Origin: Paenibacillus yonginensis
Lineage (GTDB): Bacteria > Bacillota > Bacilli > Paenibacillales > Paenibacillaceae
DNA length: 64,000 bases
Assembly: GCF_001685395.1 (NCBI RefSeq)
Contig: NZ_CP014167.1
Location: forward strand, 434,001-498,000
Reading direction: 5' to 3'
The position numbers and the translations under genes are program-made. Below the pieces are notes generated by a model that had not been told where the DNA came from, made no database searches, and saw only the letters and a list, made by a program, of their open reading frames with translations. This document shows, in pieces, positions 8,687 through 16,629 of the stretch (the stretch's first letter is position 1; every line of letters starts with the position of its first letter).

Positions 8687-9723
8687 GAAAAATGGCATTA
8701 GCGGTATTGTCAGGGGTATTGGCGTTAAGTTTGGCGGCATGCGGAAATACAGGCGGCAGCGGCGGAAACGCCCAGGCCGGAGCTAACGGTCAAGAAACCT
8801 CGGGCGGGGGATCTAGAACTTATTTCATTAATCCGAAATCCATTGGACCTGCCTATTGGGCCGCTGCCCAAAAAGGAGCCGATCAAGCGGCAAAGGACCT
8901 GAACGTTAAAGTGGTCTATAACGCGCCTACCGAAGCGGATTCTTCGAAACAAATCAACATGATTCAAGATATGCTGACGCGCAAGGTGGACGGGATCGGG
9001 GTATCCCCTAACGACGCCAAAGCGGTAGGACCTGTGTTCAAGAAGGCAGCCGGACAAAACGTCAAGATTGTAACCTGGGACAGCGATGCTCCGGATACAG
9101 ACCGTCAATATTACGTGGCCCCCGATACGGATGAAGCGGTCGGCGAGCTGCTGGCCAAAACGATCGGCGAAGAGATCGGCGGCAAAGGGCAGGTTGCCTT
9201 TATGGTGGCCGGACTCGGCTCGCAGAACCAAATCGCCAAATCAGACGCAGCCAAAGCTTATTTCGCCGCCAACTATCCGGATATTGAGCTGGTAACAACC
9301 GTGTCGAGCGACGATGATCAACAGAAAGCATATGCGAATGCACAAAACCTGATCAAAACCTATCCGGATCTGAGAGGCATCATCGGATTTGCCGGCGGAG
9401 AGCCGCCAGCGGCTGCTGAAGTGGTGGAGCAGGCCGTCAAAGCCGGAACGCTGAAGCAGGGACAGGTTGCGATTACGGGCATTGCGGTTCCGAGCGTTGT
9501 GAAGAACTATATCAAAAACGGCACAATCAAAACGGACATTATTTGGGATCCGGGCAAGCTGGCGTACACCACGGTATATGTTCTGGATCAATTGGCGCAG
9601 GGCAAAGAGATCACTGACGGCATGGATATTCCGAATGTCGGCACAGTCAAGGTAGACGGCAGCAACGTATTTATCGGTACGCTGGAAGTAACAAGCGGCA
9701 ACGTGGACAGTTTTGATTTCTAA
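8683..9723 (+). CDS. Substrate-binding lipoprotein of the LsrB/RhaS type
   Basis: A 346-residue extracytoplasmic binding protein. A signal peptide ends in the lipobox LSLAAC (Cys20), followed by a Gly/Ser/Asn-rich linker and a type-I periplasmic-binding fold. Features shared with LsrB and RhaS include PTEAD, VTWDSDAPDTDRQYY, IAVPSVVKNYIKNGT and WDPGKLAYTTVYV. Conserved Asp and Trp residues point to a sugar-like ligand; AI-2, rhamnose or a related polyol cannot be separated by eye. It captures substrate for the two permeases encoded just upstream. Confidence 0.88.
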   Translation: MRKMALAVLSGVLALSLAACGNTGGSGGNAQAGANGQETSGGGSRTYFINPKSIGPAYWAAAQKGADQAAKDLNVKVVYNAPTEADSSKQINMIQDMLTRKVDGIGVSPNDAKAVGPVFKKAAGQNVKIVTWDSDAPDTDRQYYVAPDTDEAVGELLAKTIGEEIGGKGQVAFMVAGLGSQNQIAKSDAAKAYFAANYPDIELVTTVSSDDDQQKAYANAQNLIKTYPDLRGIIGFAGGEPPAAAEVVEQAVKAGTLKQGQVAITGIAVPSVVKNYIKNGTIKTDIIWDPGKLAYTTVYVLDQLAQGKEITDGMDIPNVGTVKVDGSNVFIGTLEVTSGNVDSFDF

Positions 9724-9761
9724 ATGGATTTCTATTTTGGCAGCTGAGGGAGAGGTATTTC

Positions 9762-10271
9762 ATGCAGCATAAAGTGGAGCTTGAGGAGCTGACGCCGGAG
9801 GCGTTTGCTCCCTATGGGAAAGTGATTGATCTGCCGGCCGGGGCCCCGTCCAAAAGCGGAGAAGGCTGGGACTGCTGGAGTTATATTCAGATGCTTGAGG
9901 CAGAGGTGCCCATCGGTTTTGGCCTCGTGGTCACCAGGGAGAGAGAGCCGGTCGTTGCCGCTATGGAACGGCACGTCAGCCGGGAGGAGCTGCTGCTGAC
10001 CTTTGACCGGGAAATCATTCAGCCTGTCGCTTGCTGCGCGGATATCGACGATCCGGATGAAAGTCCTGACCCGCTAACCACAAAATGTTTCCGGATCAAA
10101 CCGGGCCAGGCGATTGTAATCGGCAAGGGAGTTTGGCACAGTCCGGCTTATTCGGCTGAAGGAGAGGCCCGGTATATGTTCGGGATTGAGAAGAAGCAGG
10201 ATAAATTTGGGGATGAAATGATTCATCCATGGGTCGACTTTAAAAATAAGGATACCGTCCGGTTCGGCTAA
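9762..10271 (+). CDS. Ureidoglycolate lyase-like (AllA family) protein
   Basis: A 169-residue cupin-like protein resembling the AllA ureidoglycolate lyase family: FAPYGKVIDLP near the N terminus, MERHVSREELLL in the middle and KGVWHSPAY near residue 125. AllA releases urea from ureidoglycolate. GGGAGAGG precedes the ATG. It sits between a sugar-type importer and an M20 deacylase, and none of the other allantoin genes is present, so the natural substrate here may be a different ureido or acyl compound. Fold call moderate to good, reaction uncertain. Confidence 0.7.
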   Translation: MQHKVELEELTPEAFAPYGKVIDLPAGAPSKSGEGWDCWSYIQMLEAEVPIGFGLVVTREREPVVAAMERHVSREELLLTFDREIIQPVACCADIDDPDESPDPLTTKCFRIKPGQAIVIGKGVWHSPAYSAEGEARYMFGIEKKQDKFGDEMIHPWVDFKNKDTVRFG

Positions 10272-10289
10272 GACGGGAAGGAGCGCAGC

Positions 10290-11600
10290 ATGAATCAGGA
10301 ACAGCAAATTATGCGTTGGATAGACGGTCATCAGGAGGAAATCATTGATTTTTTACGGCAGCTAATCCGGATTCCCAGCGTGAATCCTTGGTTTTTTGAG
10401 GAGCCGGGTCCCTCGAAGGAAAAGGACCTTCAGGAATTTTTGGCCGGGAAGCTGTCCGGGCTGGGAGCGCGGATCGAGCAGTGGGAGCCGGTTGCAGACG
10501 AGTTGAAGCAATATGAAGGCATGGCCGGTTATTACCCGGGCCGGGATTTTACAGGCAGACCGAATTTGGCTGCGACCTTCGAAGGGGAAGCGGCAGGCAA
10601 GTCCCTGCTGCTGTTTGGCCATATTGATGTCGTCATGGCAGGCAGCAAATGGACGGTCGATCCGTTTGAAGGCCAGATCATCGACGGGAACATGTACGGC
10701 CGGGGCACGGTGGATATGAAGGGCGGCGTGGCGGCGATGATCATGGCCGTTGAGGCCGTGCTGCGCAGCGGCTTTAAGCCCAAAGGCTCCGTTATTGTAG
10801 GGACCGTAGTGGATGAGGAAGCCGGCGGCATGGGGGCGCTTGATTTCATTCATCACGGGTACCGGGCGGATGCCTGCATTTTGACCGAGCCCACTTCCCT
10901 TACGATCGCTCCGCTGTGCAGAGGCATTTTATGGGGGAAAATCAAGGTCCAGGGCCGAAGCGGCCATATTGAAATGCCGCAGGCGGACTGGAAGGACGGC
11001 GGAGCGGTGGATGCGATCAAAAAAGCCCGGTATCTGCTTGATGAAATCGACCGCCTGAATGAGGATTGGGCGGTCCGCAAAACGCATCCCTATTTGTCTA
11101 TTCCATGCCAGGTGCATGTGGCGCAGCTGAAGGCGGGGGAATACCCGACTTCGTTCGCCAATGAGGCGGAAATCGTGTTTAACGCGCAGTATCTGCCGTC
11201 CGAACGCGACGACAAGCTGGTCGGAGGCCATGTGAAAAAGGAATTGATAGATTTCCTGATGCAGGCGGCCCAGGCCGATCCCTGGCTGAGCGAACATCCG
11301 CCTGAAATCGAATGGCTGGTCGATGCCGATTGTGCAGAAACCGATGCCGATCATCCATTTGTGCAGACCTGTGTGCATTCCCTTCAAGCGATCGGCGAAT
11401 CGGGGAAAATCGAAGGGCTCGGCTTCCATACCGATATGGGCTGGCCCGTTAACGTAGGCATCCCGACCGTCAATTTCGGTCCCGGCGATCCCAGCCTGGC
11501 TCACCACAGCGATGAATTCACGCCGGTGGAGGAAGTGATTCAGGCCGTCAAAATGATCGCCAAAACGATTATTGACTGGTGCGGCGTAGAAGAGGCTTAA
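10290..11600 (+). CDS. M20-family ArgE/DapE-type deacylase
   Basis: A 436-residue zinc metallohydrolase of the M20 family, which removes acyl groups from N-acyl amino acids or related amides. Visible metal and catalytic motifs are FGHIDVVMAG near residue 108, GRGTVDMKGG near residue 138 and DEEAGGMGA near residue 176, with a dimerisation insert and a late GFHTDMGWP and H in LAHHSDE. It starts 18 bases after the AllA-like gene and has GGAAGGAG before the ATG. Its context suggests it cleaves an amide or carbamoyl bond in an imported compound. Confidence 0.87.
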   Translation: MNQEQQIMRWIDGHQEEIIDFLRQLIRIPSVNPWFFEEPGPSKEKDLQEFLAGKLSGLGARIEQWEPVADELKQYEGMAGYYPGRDFTGRPNLAATFEGEAAGKSLLLFGHIDVVMAGSKWTVDPFEGQIIDGNMYGRGTVDMKGGVAAMIMAVEAVLRSGFKPKGSVIVGTVVDEEAGGMGALDFIHHGYRADACILTEPTSLTIAPLCRGILWGKIKVQGRSGHIEMPQADWKDGGAVDAIKKARYLLDEIDRLNEDWAVRKTHPYLSIPCQVHVAQLKAGEYPTSFANEAEIVFNAQYLPSERDDKLVGGHVKKELIDFLMQAAQADPWLSEHPPEIEWLVDADCAETDADHPFVQTCVHSLQAIGESGKIEGLGFHTDMGWPVNVGIPTVNFGPGDPSLAHHSDEFTPVEEVIQAVKMIAKTIIDWCGVEEA

Positions 11601-11672
11601 CGCCTGCTGCAGGCAGTCGCGCTGGAAGTACGCCGGAAGACTGCCGAACCCAGCCGACCGTTGCATGGCCGA

Positions 11673-11710
11673 GGGTTCTTGATAGAACCGCTGGTCAGCC
11701 GGGTTCTATC
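11673..11710 (+). promoter_or_regulatory. Two mutually exclusive hairpins, candidate attenuator
   Basis: GGTTCT (11674-11679) can pair with AGAACC (11684-11689), while the overlapping GATAGAACC (11681-11689) can instead pair exactly with GGTTCTATC (11702-11710). The centre segment cannot do both. The element lies 23 bases before the last gene of the operon and has no T run. Confidence 0.4.
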
Positions 11711-11732
11711 CTAAATGAAGGGAGCTGTTGTT

Positions 11733-12464
11733 ATGAAGGTGTTATTTATTGGGGAATCGTGGATCGTTCATATGATTCATACGAAAGGATATGACAGCTT
11801 TACCTCAACCAAATATGAGGAAGGCGCAACTTATTTGCTAGACTGTTTGCGCAAGGGCGGCATCGACCTTACCTACATGCCGTCGCATGAGGTGCAGGTG
11901 CGGTTCCCGCAATCGCTGAAGGAGCTGAAAACCTATGATGCGATTGTGCTGAGCGATGTGGGGGCCAATACGTTCCTGCTGCAGAACTCAACCTTTTATC
12001 AAATGCAGGTTGTGCCAAATGCGCTGGAGCTGATCAGGCAGTTTGTTGCCGAAGGAGGCGGCCTGCTGATGGTAGGGGGGTATCTGACCTTTATGGGGAT
12101 CGAAGGGAAAGCCAATTATAAAAATACGGTGCTTGCGGAGGTGCTGCCGGTTGTAATGGAGAGCGGAGATGACCGCGCAGAAATGCCAAACGGCTTCTCT
12201 CCTGCCGCAGCCCGATCCCATCCGCTTGTGGACGGTCTCGGCGACTGGCCGAAGCTGCTCGGTTACAACCGGCTCAAGGCGAAACCGGAGGCCGAGGAAC
12301 TGCTCAGCCACGGGGACGACGCCATTTTGACTGTCGGCACGTTCGGGGCAGGCAAGACGGCGGCTTTCGCCAGCGATTGTTCACCGCATTGGGGTTCCCT
12401 TGAATTTATGGAGTGGGAACATTATCCGGCATTCTGGACAAGGCTCGTCCAATATATTGGCTGA
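11733..12464 (+). CDS. Glutamine amidotransferase-like protein (PF07090-type)
   Basis: A protein of about 243 residues with the class I amidotransferase flavodoxin-like fold: YDAIVLSDVG, then GGGLLMVGGYLTFMG at the nucleophile elbow. The usual catalytic Cys is absent at that elbow (GGY instead of GxCxG), so glutaminase activity is unlikely. I chose the ATG at 11733 because AAGGGAG precedes it; an in-frame ATG at 11715 lacks a site. It is the last gene of the LacI-led operon and ends before a strong terminator. Role unknown; possibly an isomerase, hydrolase or ligand-binding accessory for the same catabolic route. Confidence 0.75.
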   Translation: MKVLFIGESWIVHMIHTKGYDSFTSTKYEEGATYLLDCLRKGGIDLTYMPSHEVQVRFPQSLKELKTYDAIVLSDVGANTFLLQNSTFYQMQVVPNALELIRQFVAEGGGLLMVGGYLTFMGIEGKANYKNTVLAEVLPVVMESGDDRAEMPNGFSPAAARSHPLVDGLGDWPKLLGYNRLKAKPEAEELLSHGDDAILTVGTFGAGKTAAFASDCSPHWGSLEFMEWEHYPAFWTRLVQYIG

Positions 12465-12505
12465 ATCCGCTCACTTGCCCAGAAGATAAAACAGCATTCA
12501 TATTT

Positions 12506-12540
12506 ACGGCAGAATACCGTCAGGTATTCTGCCGTTTGTT
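12506..12540 (+). terminator. Intrinsic terminator of the LacI-led operon
   Basis: A 13-bp perfect stem (ACGGCAGAATACC with its reverse complement) around GTCA is followed by TTGTTTT. It separates the operon from the convergent WYL regulator. Confidence 0.85.
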
Positions 12541-12561
12541 TTATCGGCATTATCGGTCTGC

Positions 12562-13485
12562 CTAGGAGTCTTTTGAAGTGTATTTCTCCACCATTTTATT
12601 CAAATAATCTCGAAATGCCTCAACATAGGTTCTCGGCTCTACGATTTCGAGATTTGTCCCGAAACTCGCTAAAAATTGAAAACCAATATGGTTATGAGGA
12701 ACTTGGATTGTTGCCAATAAATAATCAGAGCTATAATTGTTAATGCTCTTTCGGCCGTATCGTTCAATGAATTGATCTTGGATGGCAGGCGAAATCAACG
12801 CCTTGACTGTGACCAGCTCCGGTTGATAATTGGCCTCCTGCTTTTGTTCCAACAAATCATCTCTAGGGCTGAACGTTTGTTCATCCATATTAAGATGATC
12901 GATCCGAGATAATTTGAACGTTCTATATCTCTTGCGAAGCAAGCAGAATCCTTTCAGATACCAACTCGTTTCGCTAAAATGAAGCTGATAAGGCTCGACA
13001 GTTCTTTTCATCGCAGTGCCATTTTTATCTATATAGTCAAATGAAACTAATCTTCTCTTTAAAATAGCTTCCTGACATGTTTTTAAGGTTTGACGAATCT
13101 CAGACCGACCTTCCCAATCATAAAAAGACAGCTGCATTAAACCTTTCGGAGCCAATGGACTAATCATGGCTTCTATTTTTTTGATCGTTATTTCAACTTC
13201 TTCACTGATTAGAATTTGTTCCAAGCCGCCGAGCGCAGTCCAGATATTCTCCAAGTCGGGGTTGCTTAAAAGACGTTTATCAATCTTGTATTCATCCATA
13301 ATGCCGTAACCGCCATGAACTCCATTGACCGAATAGATCGGGATGTTTGATAAACTCAAGGTTTCCATATCACGAAGAATCGTTCTTTTGGAAACGTTAA
13401 ATAATTGCGCGAATTCTTTGGTGGAAACGATATTCTTTTTCAGCAAGATCATAATGATCGAAATTAATCTCTCAACTTTTTCCAT
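12562..13485 (-). CDS. YafY-type WYL-domain transcriptional regulator
   Basis: A regulator of about 307 residues: N-terminal HTH_11-type winged helix (STKEFAQLFNVSKRTILRDM), a WYL domain around residues 135-215 (WYLKGFCLLRKRYRTFKLSRI) and a C-terminal WCX region. The ATG at 13485 follows AGAGGGGG; an upstream in-frame ATG at 13539 has no site. It is divergent from a VOC-family gene, and a perfect 8-bp palindrome between them is a candidate operator. WYL regulators often sense small ligands or nucleic acid. Family firm, target inferred. Confidence 0.87.
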   Translation of the reverse strand: MEKVERLISIIMILLKKNIVSTKEFAQLFNVSKRTILRDMETLSLSNIPIYSVNGVHGGYGIMDEYKIDKRLLSNPDLENIWTALGGLEQILISEEVEITIKKIEAMISPLAPKGLMQLSFYDWEGRSEIRQTLKTCQEAILKRRLVSFDYIDKNGTAMKRTVEPYQLHFSETSWYLKGFCLLRKRYRTFKLSRIDHLNMDEQTFSPRDDLLEQKQEANYQPELVTVKALISPAIQDQFIERYGRKSINNYSSDYLLATIQVPHNHIGFQFLASFGTNLEIVEPRTYVEAFRDYLNKMVEKYTSKDS

Positions 13486-13520
13486 AGTTCCCCCTCTTTT
13501 TTTCTGCTTCCGTATGAAAC

Positions 13521-13540
13521 GGTGACATACGAATGTCACC
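13521..13540. promoter_or_regulatory. Candidate operator between WYL regulator and VOC gene
   Basis: GGTGACAT (13521-13528) and ATGTCACC (13533-13540) are exact inverted repeats around ACGA, in the 101-base divergent gap. A TATACT hexamer at 13551-13556 could be the -10 of the VOC gene, placing the operator over the -35 region. Confidence 0.55.
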
Positions 13541-13586
13541 TCTTATAAATTATACTAAATTTATAACAAGAAGGAGGTATTGCTTT

Positions 13587-14051
13587 ATGGCAGCTGTTGT
13601 ATATTTGAACTTTGATGGAAATGCAGAACAAGTGATTGAATTTTATTCGGAGGCTTTAAGAGCAATAGAAGTAAAAAAAGTGAAATTCAGGGATATCCCC
13701 CAAGATCCAAACTACCCCTTGCCGGAAAAGGAGTTGAATATGATCATGGAGTCCTCCATAGAATTCGCAGGAGGGAAAATCATGATGTCGGACATTTTGC
13801 CTTCAATGAAGGCGACAATGGGCGAACTGGTGAAAGGGAATAATGTTCTGATTAGTCTGGTCATGGATGATAAGCAGAAACTGGAAGACTACTTTAATCA
13901 TTTGGCTGTTGGCGGCCATGTGATTATGCCGTTATCCAATACTCCATGGTCTTCGTGTTTTGGAATGTTAGTTGATAAATTTGGAGTTAACTGGAAATTC
14001 AATAGCGACGCAGATCAGTTTCTTGATCACGTGATCTCCAGCATGAATTAA
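13587..14051 (+). CDS. VOC-family (PhnB-like) protein
   Basis: A 154-residue protein of the glyoxalase/vicinal-oxygen-chelate superfamily, PhnB subtype: VVYLNFDGNAEQVIEFY at the N terminus, FAGGKIMMSD in the middle and PWSSCFGMLVDKFGVNWKFN at the end. These are small metal-dependent or metal-free dimeric proteins of mixed or unknown function. The start at 13587 is set by AAGGAGG 8 bases upstream. It is divergent from the WYL regulator and followed by a YdeI-like gene, probably co-transcribed. Confidence 0.85.
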   Translation: MAAVVYLNFDGNAEQVIEFYSEALRAIEVKKVKFRDIPQDPNYPLPEKELNMIMESSIEFAGGKIMMSDILPSMKATMGELVKGNNVLISLVMDDKQKLEDYFNHLAVGGHVIMPLSNTPWSSCFGMLVDKFGVNWKFNSDADQFLDHVISSMN

Positions 14052-14065
14052 CGAACACAGGATAA

Positions 14066-14662
14066 ATGCAGGAAGGATATTCTTTTTCAAATATGGAAAT
14101 GGATCATTTAATTATCGTAAATTCGAGAGAGCAGTTAAGGTTTTGGCTGCAGGAACACAGTAAGATTGAAAAATATTGTTGGGTTTTGGTTAGTATAATG
14201 CCCAAATCGGACACGCTCCTATATTTGGACTCGGTCGAGGAAGCTTTGTGTTTTGGATGGATCGATGGAGTCAAGAAGAAAATAGCTGGAATGGGACTGG
14301 CTCAAAGACTGTCTCCTCGAAGCCCAAAAAGCTCATGGACTGAATTGAATAAAGAACGTGTCCGCCGCCTCGAAAGGTTAGGGTTGATGACGGACGAAGG
14401 AAGAAAGGTTCTTCCTGATATGGATTACGATTCTTTTCGAATCGACCCCGTTATAGAGCAAAGGCTGAAAGAGGAGAAGCAAGGATATGAGAATTTCAAA
14501 GCATTTCCGGATCTATACAAAAGAGTTCGGATCGACACGATACAAAGCATAAAAAATCAACCGAAATTATTTGAGAGCAGATTAGACAAATTCATAGCAA
14601 ACACGAGAGAAAACAAAATGTATGGCCATTGGAACGATAATGGACGTCTGCTAGATATCTAA
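14066..14662 (+). CDS. YdeI/OmpD-associated family protein
   Basis: A protein of about 198 residues matching the YdeI/OmpD-associated family: YLDSVEEALCFGWIDGVKKKI near residues 52-72, LSPRSPKSSWTELNKERVRRLERLG near residues 80-105 and a charged C-terminal helix region. Its biochemical function is not known. The ATG at 14066 has only a weak site; an internal ATG at 14093 preceded at some distance by AGGAAGGA is a reasonable alternative. It starts 14 bases after the VOC gene and probably shares its transcript. Confidence 0.8.
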   Translation: MQEGYSFSNMEMDHLIIVNSREQLRFWLQEHSKIEKYCWVLVSIMPKSDTLLYLDSVEEALCFGWIDGVKKKIAGMGLAQRLSPRSPKSSWTELNKERVRRLERLGLMTDEGRKVLPDMDYDSFRIDPVIEQRLKEEKQGYENFKAFPDLYKRVRIDTIQSIKNQPKLFESRLDKFIANTRENKMYGHWNDNGRLLDI

Positions 14663-14767
14663 GCTGCCTCGGCCTTTTTTTCGGATGATTGCATCCCTAC
14701 CCGATATGTGCTATGACTGAATTTAAGCTGTAAGGGTGTTTAAATTTAAAGTACAGGTGTGGTAGAA

Positions 14768-16471
14768 ATGACGATTAAAACGCTGTTTGTGGCGCCTTAC
14801 GAAGCCATGGTGAATTTGATAGAGGAATGCGGCAAGGAAGAGAGCGAGCTGGATCTGCACGTTCAGGTCGGGAACCTCCAGCATGGCGTGGCTTTGGCGA
14901 AGCAAGCGGAGGCACAGGGGTTTGAAGCGATCATAAGCCGCGGAGGCACGGCGAAGCTGATTGCAGAAGCGGTGGACATTCCGGTGATCGATGTGCACGT
15001 TTCCGGCTATGACATGCTGCGGGTACTGACGCTGGCCAATGATTTTCCGAGAAAAAAAGCGATCGTAGGGTTTTCATCCATTACCCAAGGCGCCAAAGCG
15101 ATTACCGATCTGCTGGACATTCCCATCGATATGTACACGATCGAATCCGAGGACGAGACGGAAGAGCTGCTTAAACGTTTGAAGCAGGAGGGCTACCAGC
15201 TAATCATGGGCGATGTCGTTACCTTCGAAACCGCATCCCGCCTGGGACTTCTGGGCATACTGATCCAATCGGGGCGCGAAGCTATTTTTAGCGCGTTTAA
15301 AGAAACCAAAACAGTGTCGCGCTGGATGCTGAAAAGCAGGCTGGAGATCGAACGTTTAAAAAAGATCCTGCGGGTTACAGCGTCTGATTTCATGGTAGTC
15401 TCGGAGCAAGGCGAAGTGGTTTATGAGCAGTGGAAGGAGCTGGAGACCGGGCCCTGGGCGGAGCTGCCGCTTGAAGCGGACTTGCCGGGAACCGGCAGCG
15501 GACGCGAAATGACCCATACCACGGATGCGGACGGCAATACGTTAAAAGTCACGAGAACACGGATCACGGTTGCCGGCTCCGTTTTTGTGGTCTGCGAATT
15601 TGCCCGGCTCCATGGGACAAGGGCTGCAGAAGCGCATGAAAGCTTGAAAATCGGCCTGCCGGCTCCGCCGCTGGTCATTCACCAAAGCGAAGCGATGAAC
15701 GCTTGTTTGGTTTTGATCCGCCGCTGCCTGTCTTATAATCATTTTATTTTAACGGGGCCGGCCGGGGCCGAATCGGAGCTGATTGCCCGTTATATTCATT
15801 TCCACAAATTTCAGGGGAACGGTTTATATGCTTCTGTAAAAGCTTCCGATCTGCTCGGTCTCGAACCCGAAACGCTTGACGGCGATATCAAAACGATTTA
15901 TGTCCATACGCTGCTCTCATTGGGCTCAGGGAAGAAGGACAAGCTTTGGGGGCAGCTGGAGCTGTTTAAGCGACAGGGGATGACCGTCGTTCTGCCGGTG
16001 ATGGAGGAAGAAGCCGAGTGGGGCAACCGGATTTACGGGGATGGAGTGATCCGCATCCATCTGCCGGCTTTGGCTCAGCGCAAAGAAGACTTGAAAGAGC
16101 TGGTTACGGCATTCCTATTGCATTTCAATCAAACGCTTGGCACTTCTGCCGTCCGCATTCATGAACAGGCATTGTCTTTGCTGGCCGGTTATGCCTGGCC
16201 CGGGGATGTAGAGGAACTGAAGGCGCTGCTGCAGGAAGCTGTTTTAATGGAAAAAGGGTATGTGCTCGAAGCCCGGTTAATCGAGGAACTGCTGGCGCGC
16301 AAAGGTGCGCTGCCGGCCGGCTTGCGGTCCGATCTTTTGACCGGCTCCCTGGAGCACATCGAGAAGAAGATCATTGAGAAGGTGCTAGAAGAGGAAGGTT
16401 TTAATCAAACGAAGGCGGCCAAACGTTTGGATATTAACCGCTCCACCCTGTGGCGCAAGCTGAAGGGGTAA
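14768..16471 (+). CDS. PrpR-like regulator with degenerate AAA+ domain and Fis-type HTH
   Basis: About 567 residues. The N-terminal third is a PrpR_N sensor domain (IISRGGTAKLIAEAVDIPVI). A central region is recognisably derived from the sigma-54 AAA+ domain but lacks its key parts: Walker A is GPAGAESE without Lys, no GAFTGA loop is visible, and the Walker B segment is replaced. A Fis-type HTH ends the protein (FNQTKAAKRLDINRSTLWRKL). It heads a threonate-type cluster and is probably its regulator. I start at ATG 14768 after AGGTG; a GTG at 14759 is possible. It likely works with ordinary RNA polymerase rather than sigma-54. Confidence 0.85.
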   Translation: MTIKTLFVAPYEAMVNLIEECGKEESELDLHVQVGNLQHGVALAKQAEAQGFEAIISRGGTAKLIAEAVDIPVIDVHVSGYDMLRVLTLANDFPRKKAIVGFSSITQGAKAITDLLDIPIDMYTIESEDETEELLKRLKQEGYQLIMGDVVTFETASRLGLLGILIQSGREAIFSAFKETKTVSRWMLKSRLEIERLKKILRVTASDFMVVSEQGEVVYEQWKELETGPWAELPLEADLPGTGSGREMTHTTDADGNTLKVTRTRITVAGSVFVVCEFARLHGTRAAEAHESLKIGLPAPPLVIHQSEAMNACLVLIRRCLSYNHFILTGPAGAESELIARYIHFHKFQGNGLYASVKASDLLGLEPETLDGDIKTIYVHTLLSLGSGKKDKLWGQLELFKRQGMTVVLPVMEEEAEWGNRIYGDGVIRIHLPALAQRKEDLKELVTAFLLHFNQTLGTSAVRIHEQALSLLAGYAWPGDVEELKALLQEAVLMEKGYVLEARLIEELLARKGALPAGLRSDLLTGSLEHIEKKIIEKVLEEEGFNQTKAAKRLDINRSTLWRKLKG

Positions 16472-16489
16472 TCCAGTTGACTGTTTAAT

Positions 16490-16545
16490 AATGCAACAGT
16501 TTTGTGTTTATCTTATTTTTTAAACACAAAACTGTTGCATTTTAT
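16490..16545 (+). terminator. Terminator or operator with 21-bp perfect inverted repeat
   Basis: The arms 16490-16510 and 16521-16541 are exact reverse complements around a 10-base T-rich loop, followed by TTTATTATG. It lies between the PrpR-like gene and the permease. The stem is unusually long and AT-rich for a terminator, so binding by the upstream regulator is also possible. Confidence 0.6.
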
Positions 16546-16569
16546 TATGTATGCGTTTACTATAAGAAC

Positions 16570-16583
16570 TGTAATCGGTTACA
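16570..16583. promoter_or_regulatory. Perfect match to the CcpA cre consensus
   Basis: TGTAATCGGTTACA fits TGWAANCGNTNWCA at every position and lies 46 bases before the permease start. This suggests carbon catabolite control of the sugar acid genes by CcpA. Confidence 0.65.
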
Positions 16584-16629
16584 AGACAAATAAGTGTTTC
16601 AAATTACAACAACAAGGAGCGGTGCAACC

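Noticed and set aside
16535-16539. TTGCA as the -12 part of a sigma-54 promoter for the KdgT-type permease
   Set aside because: The -24 region at the required spacing reads ACACAA instead of TGGCAC, and the regulator lacks the sigma-54 contact loop.
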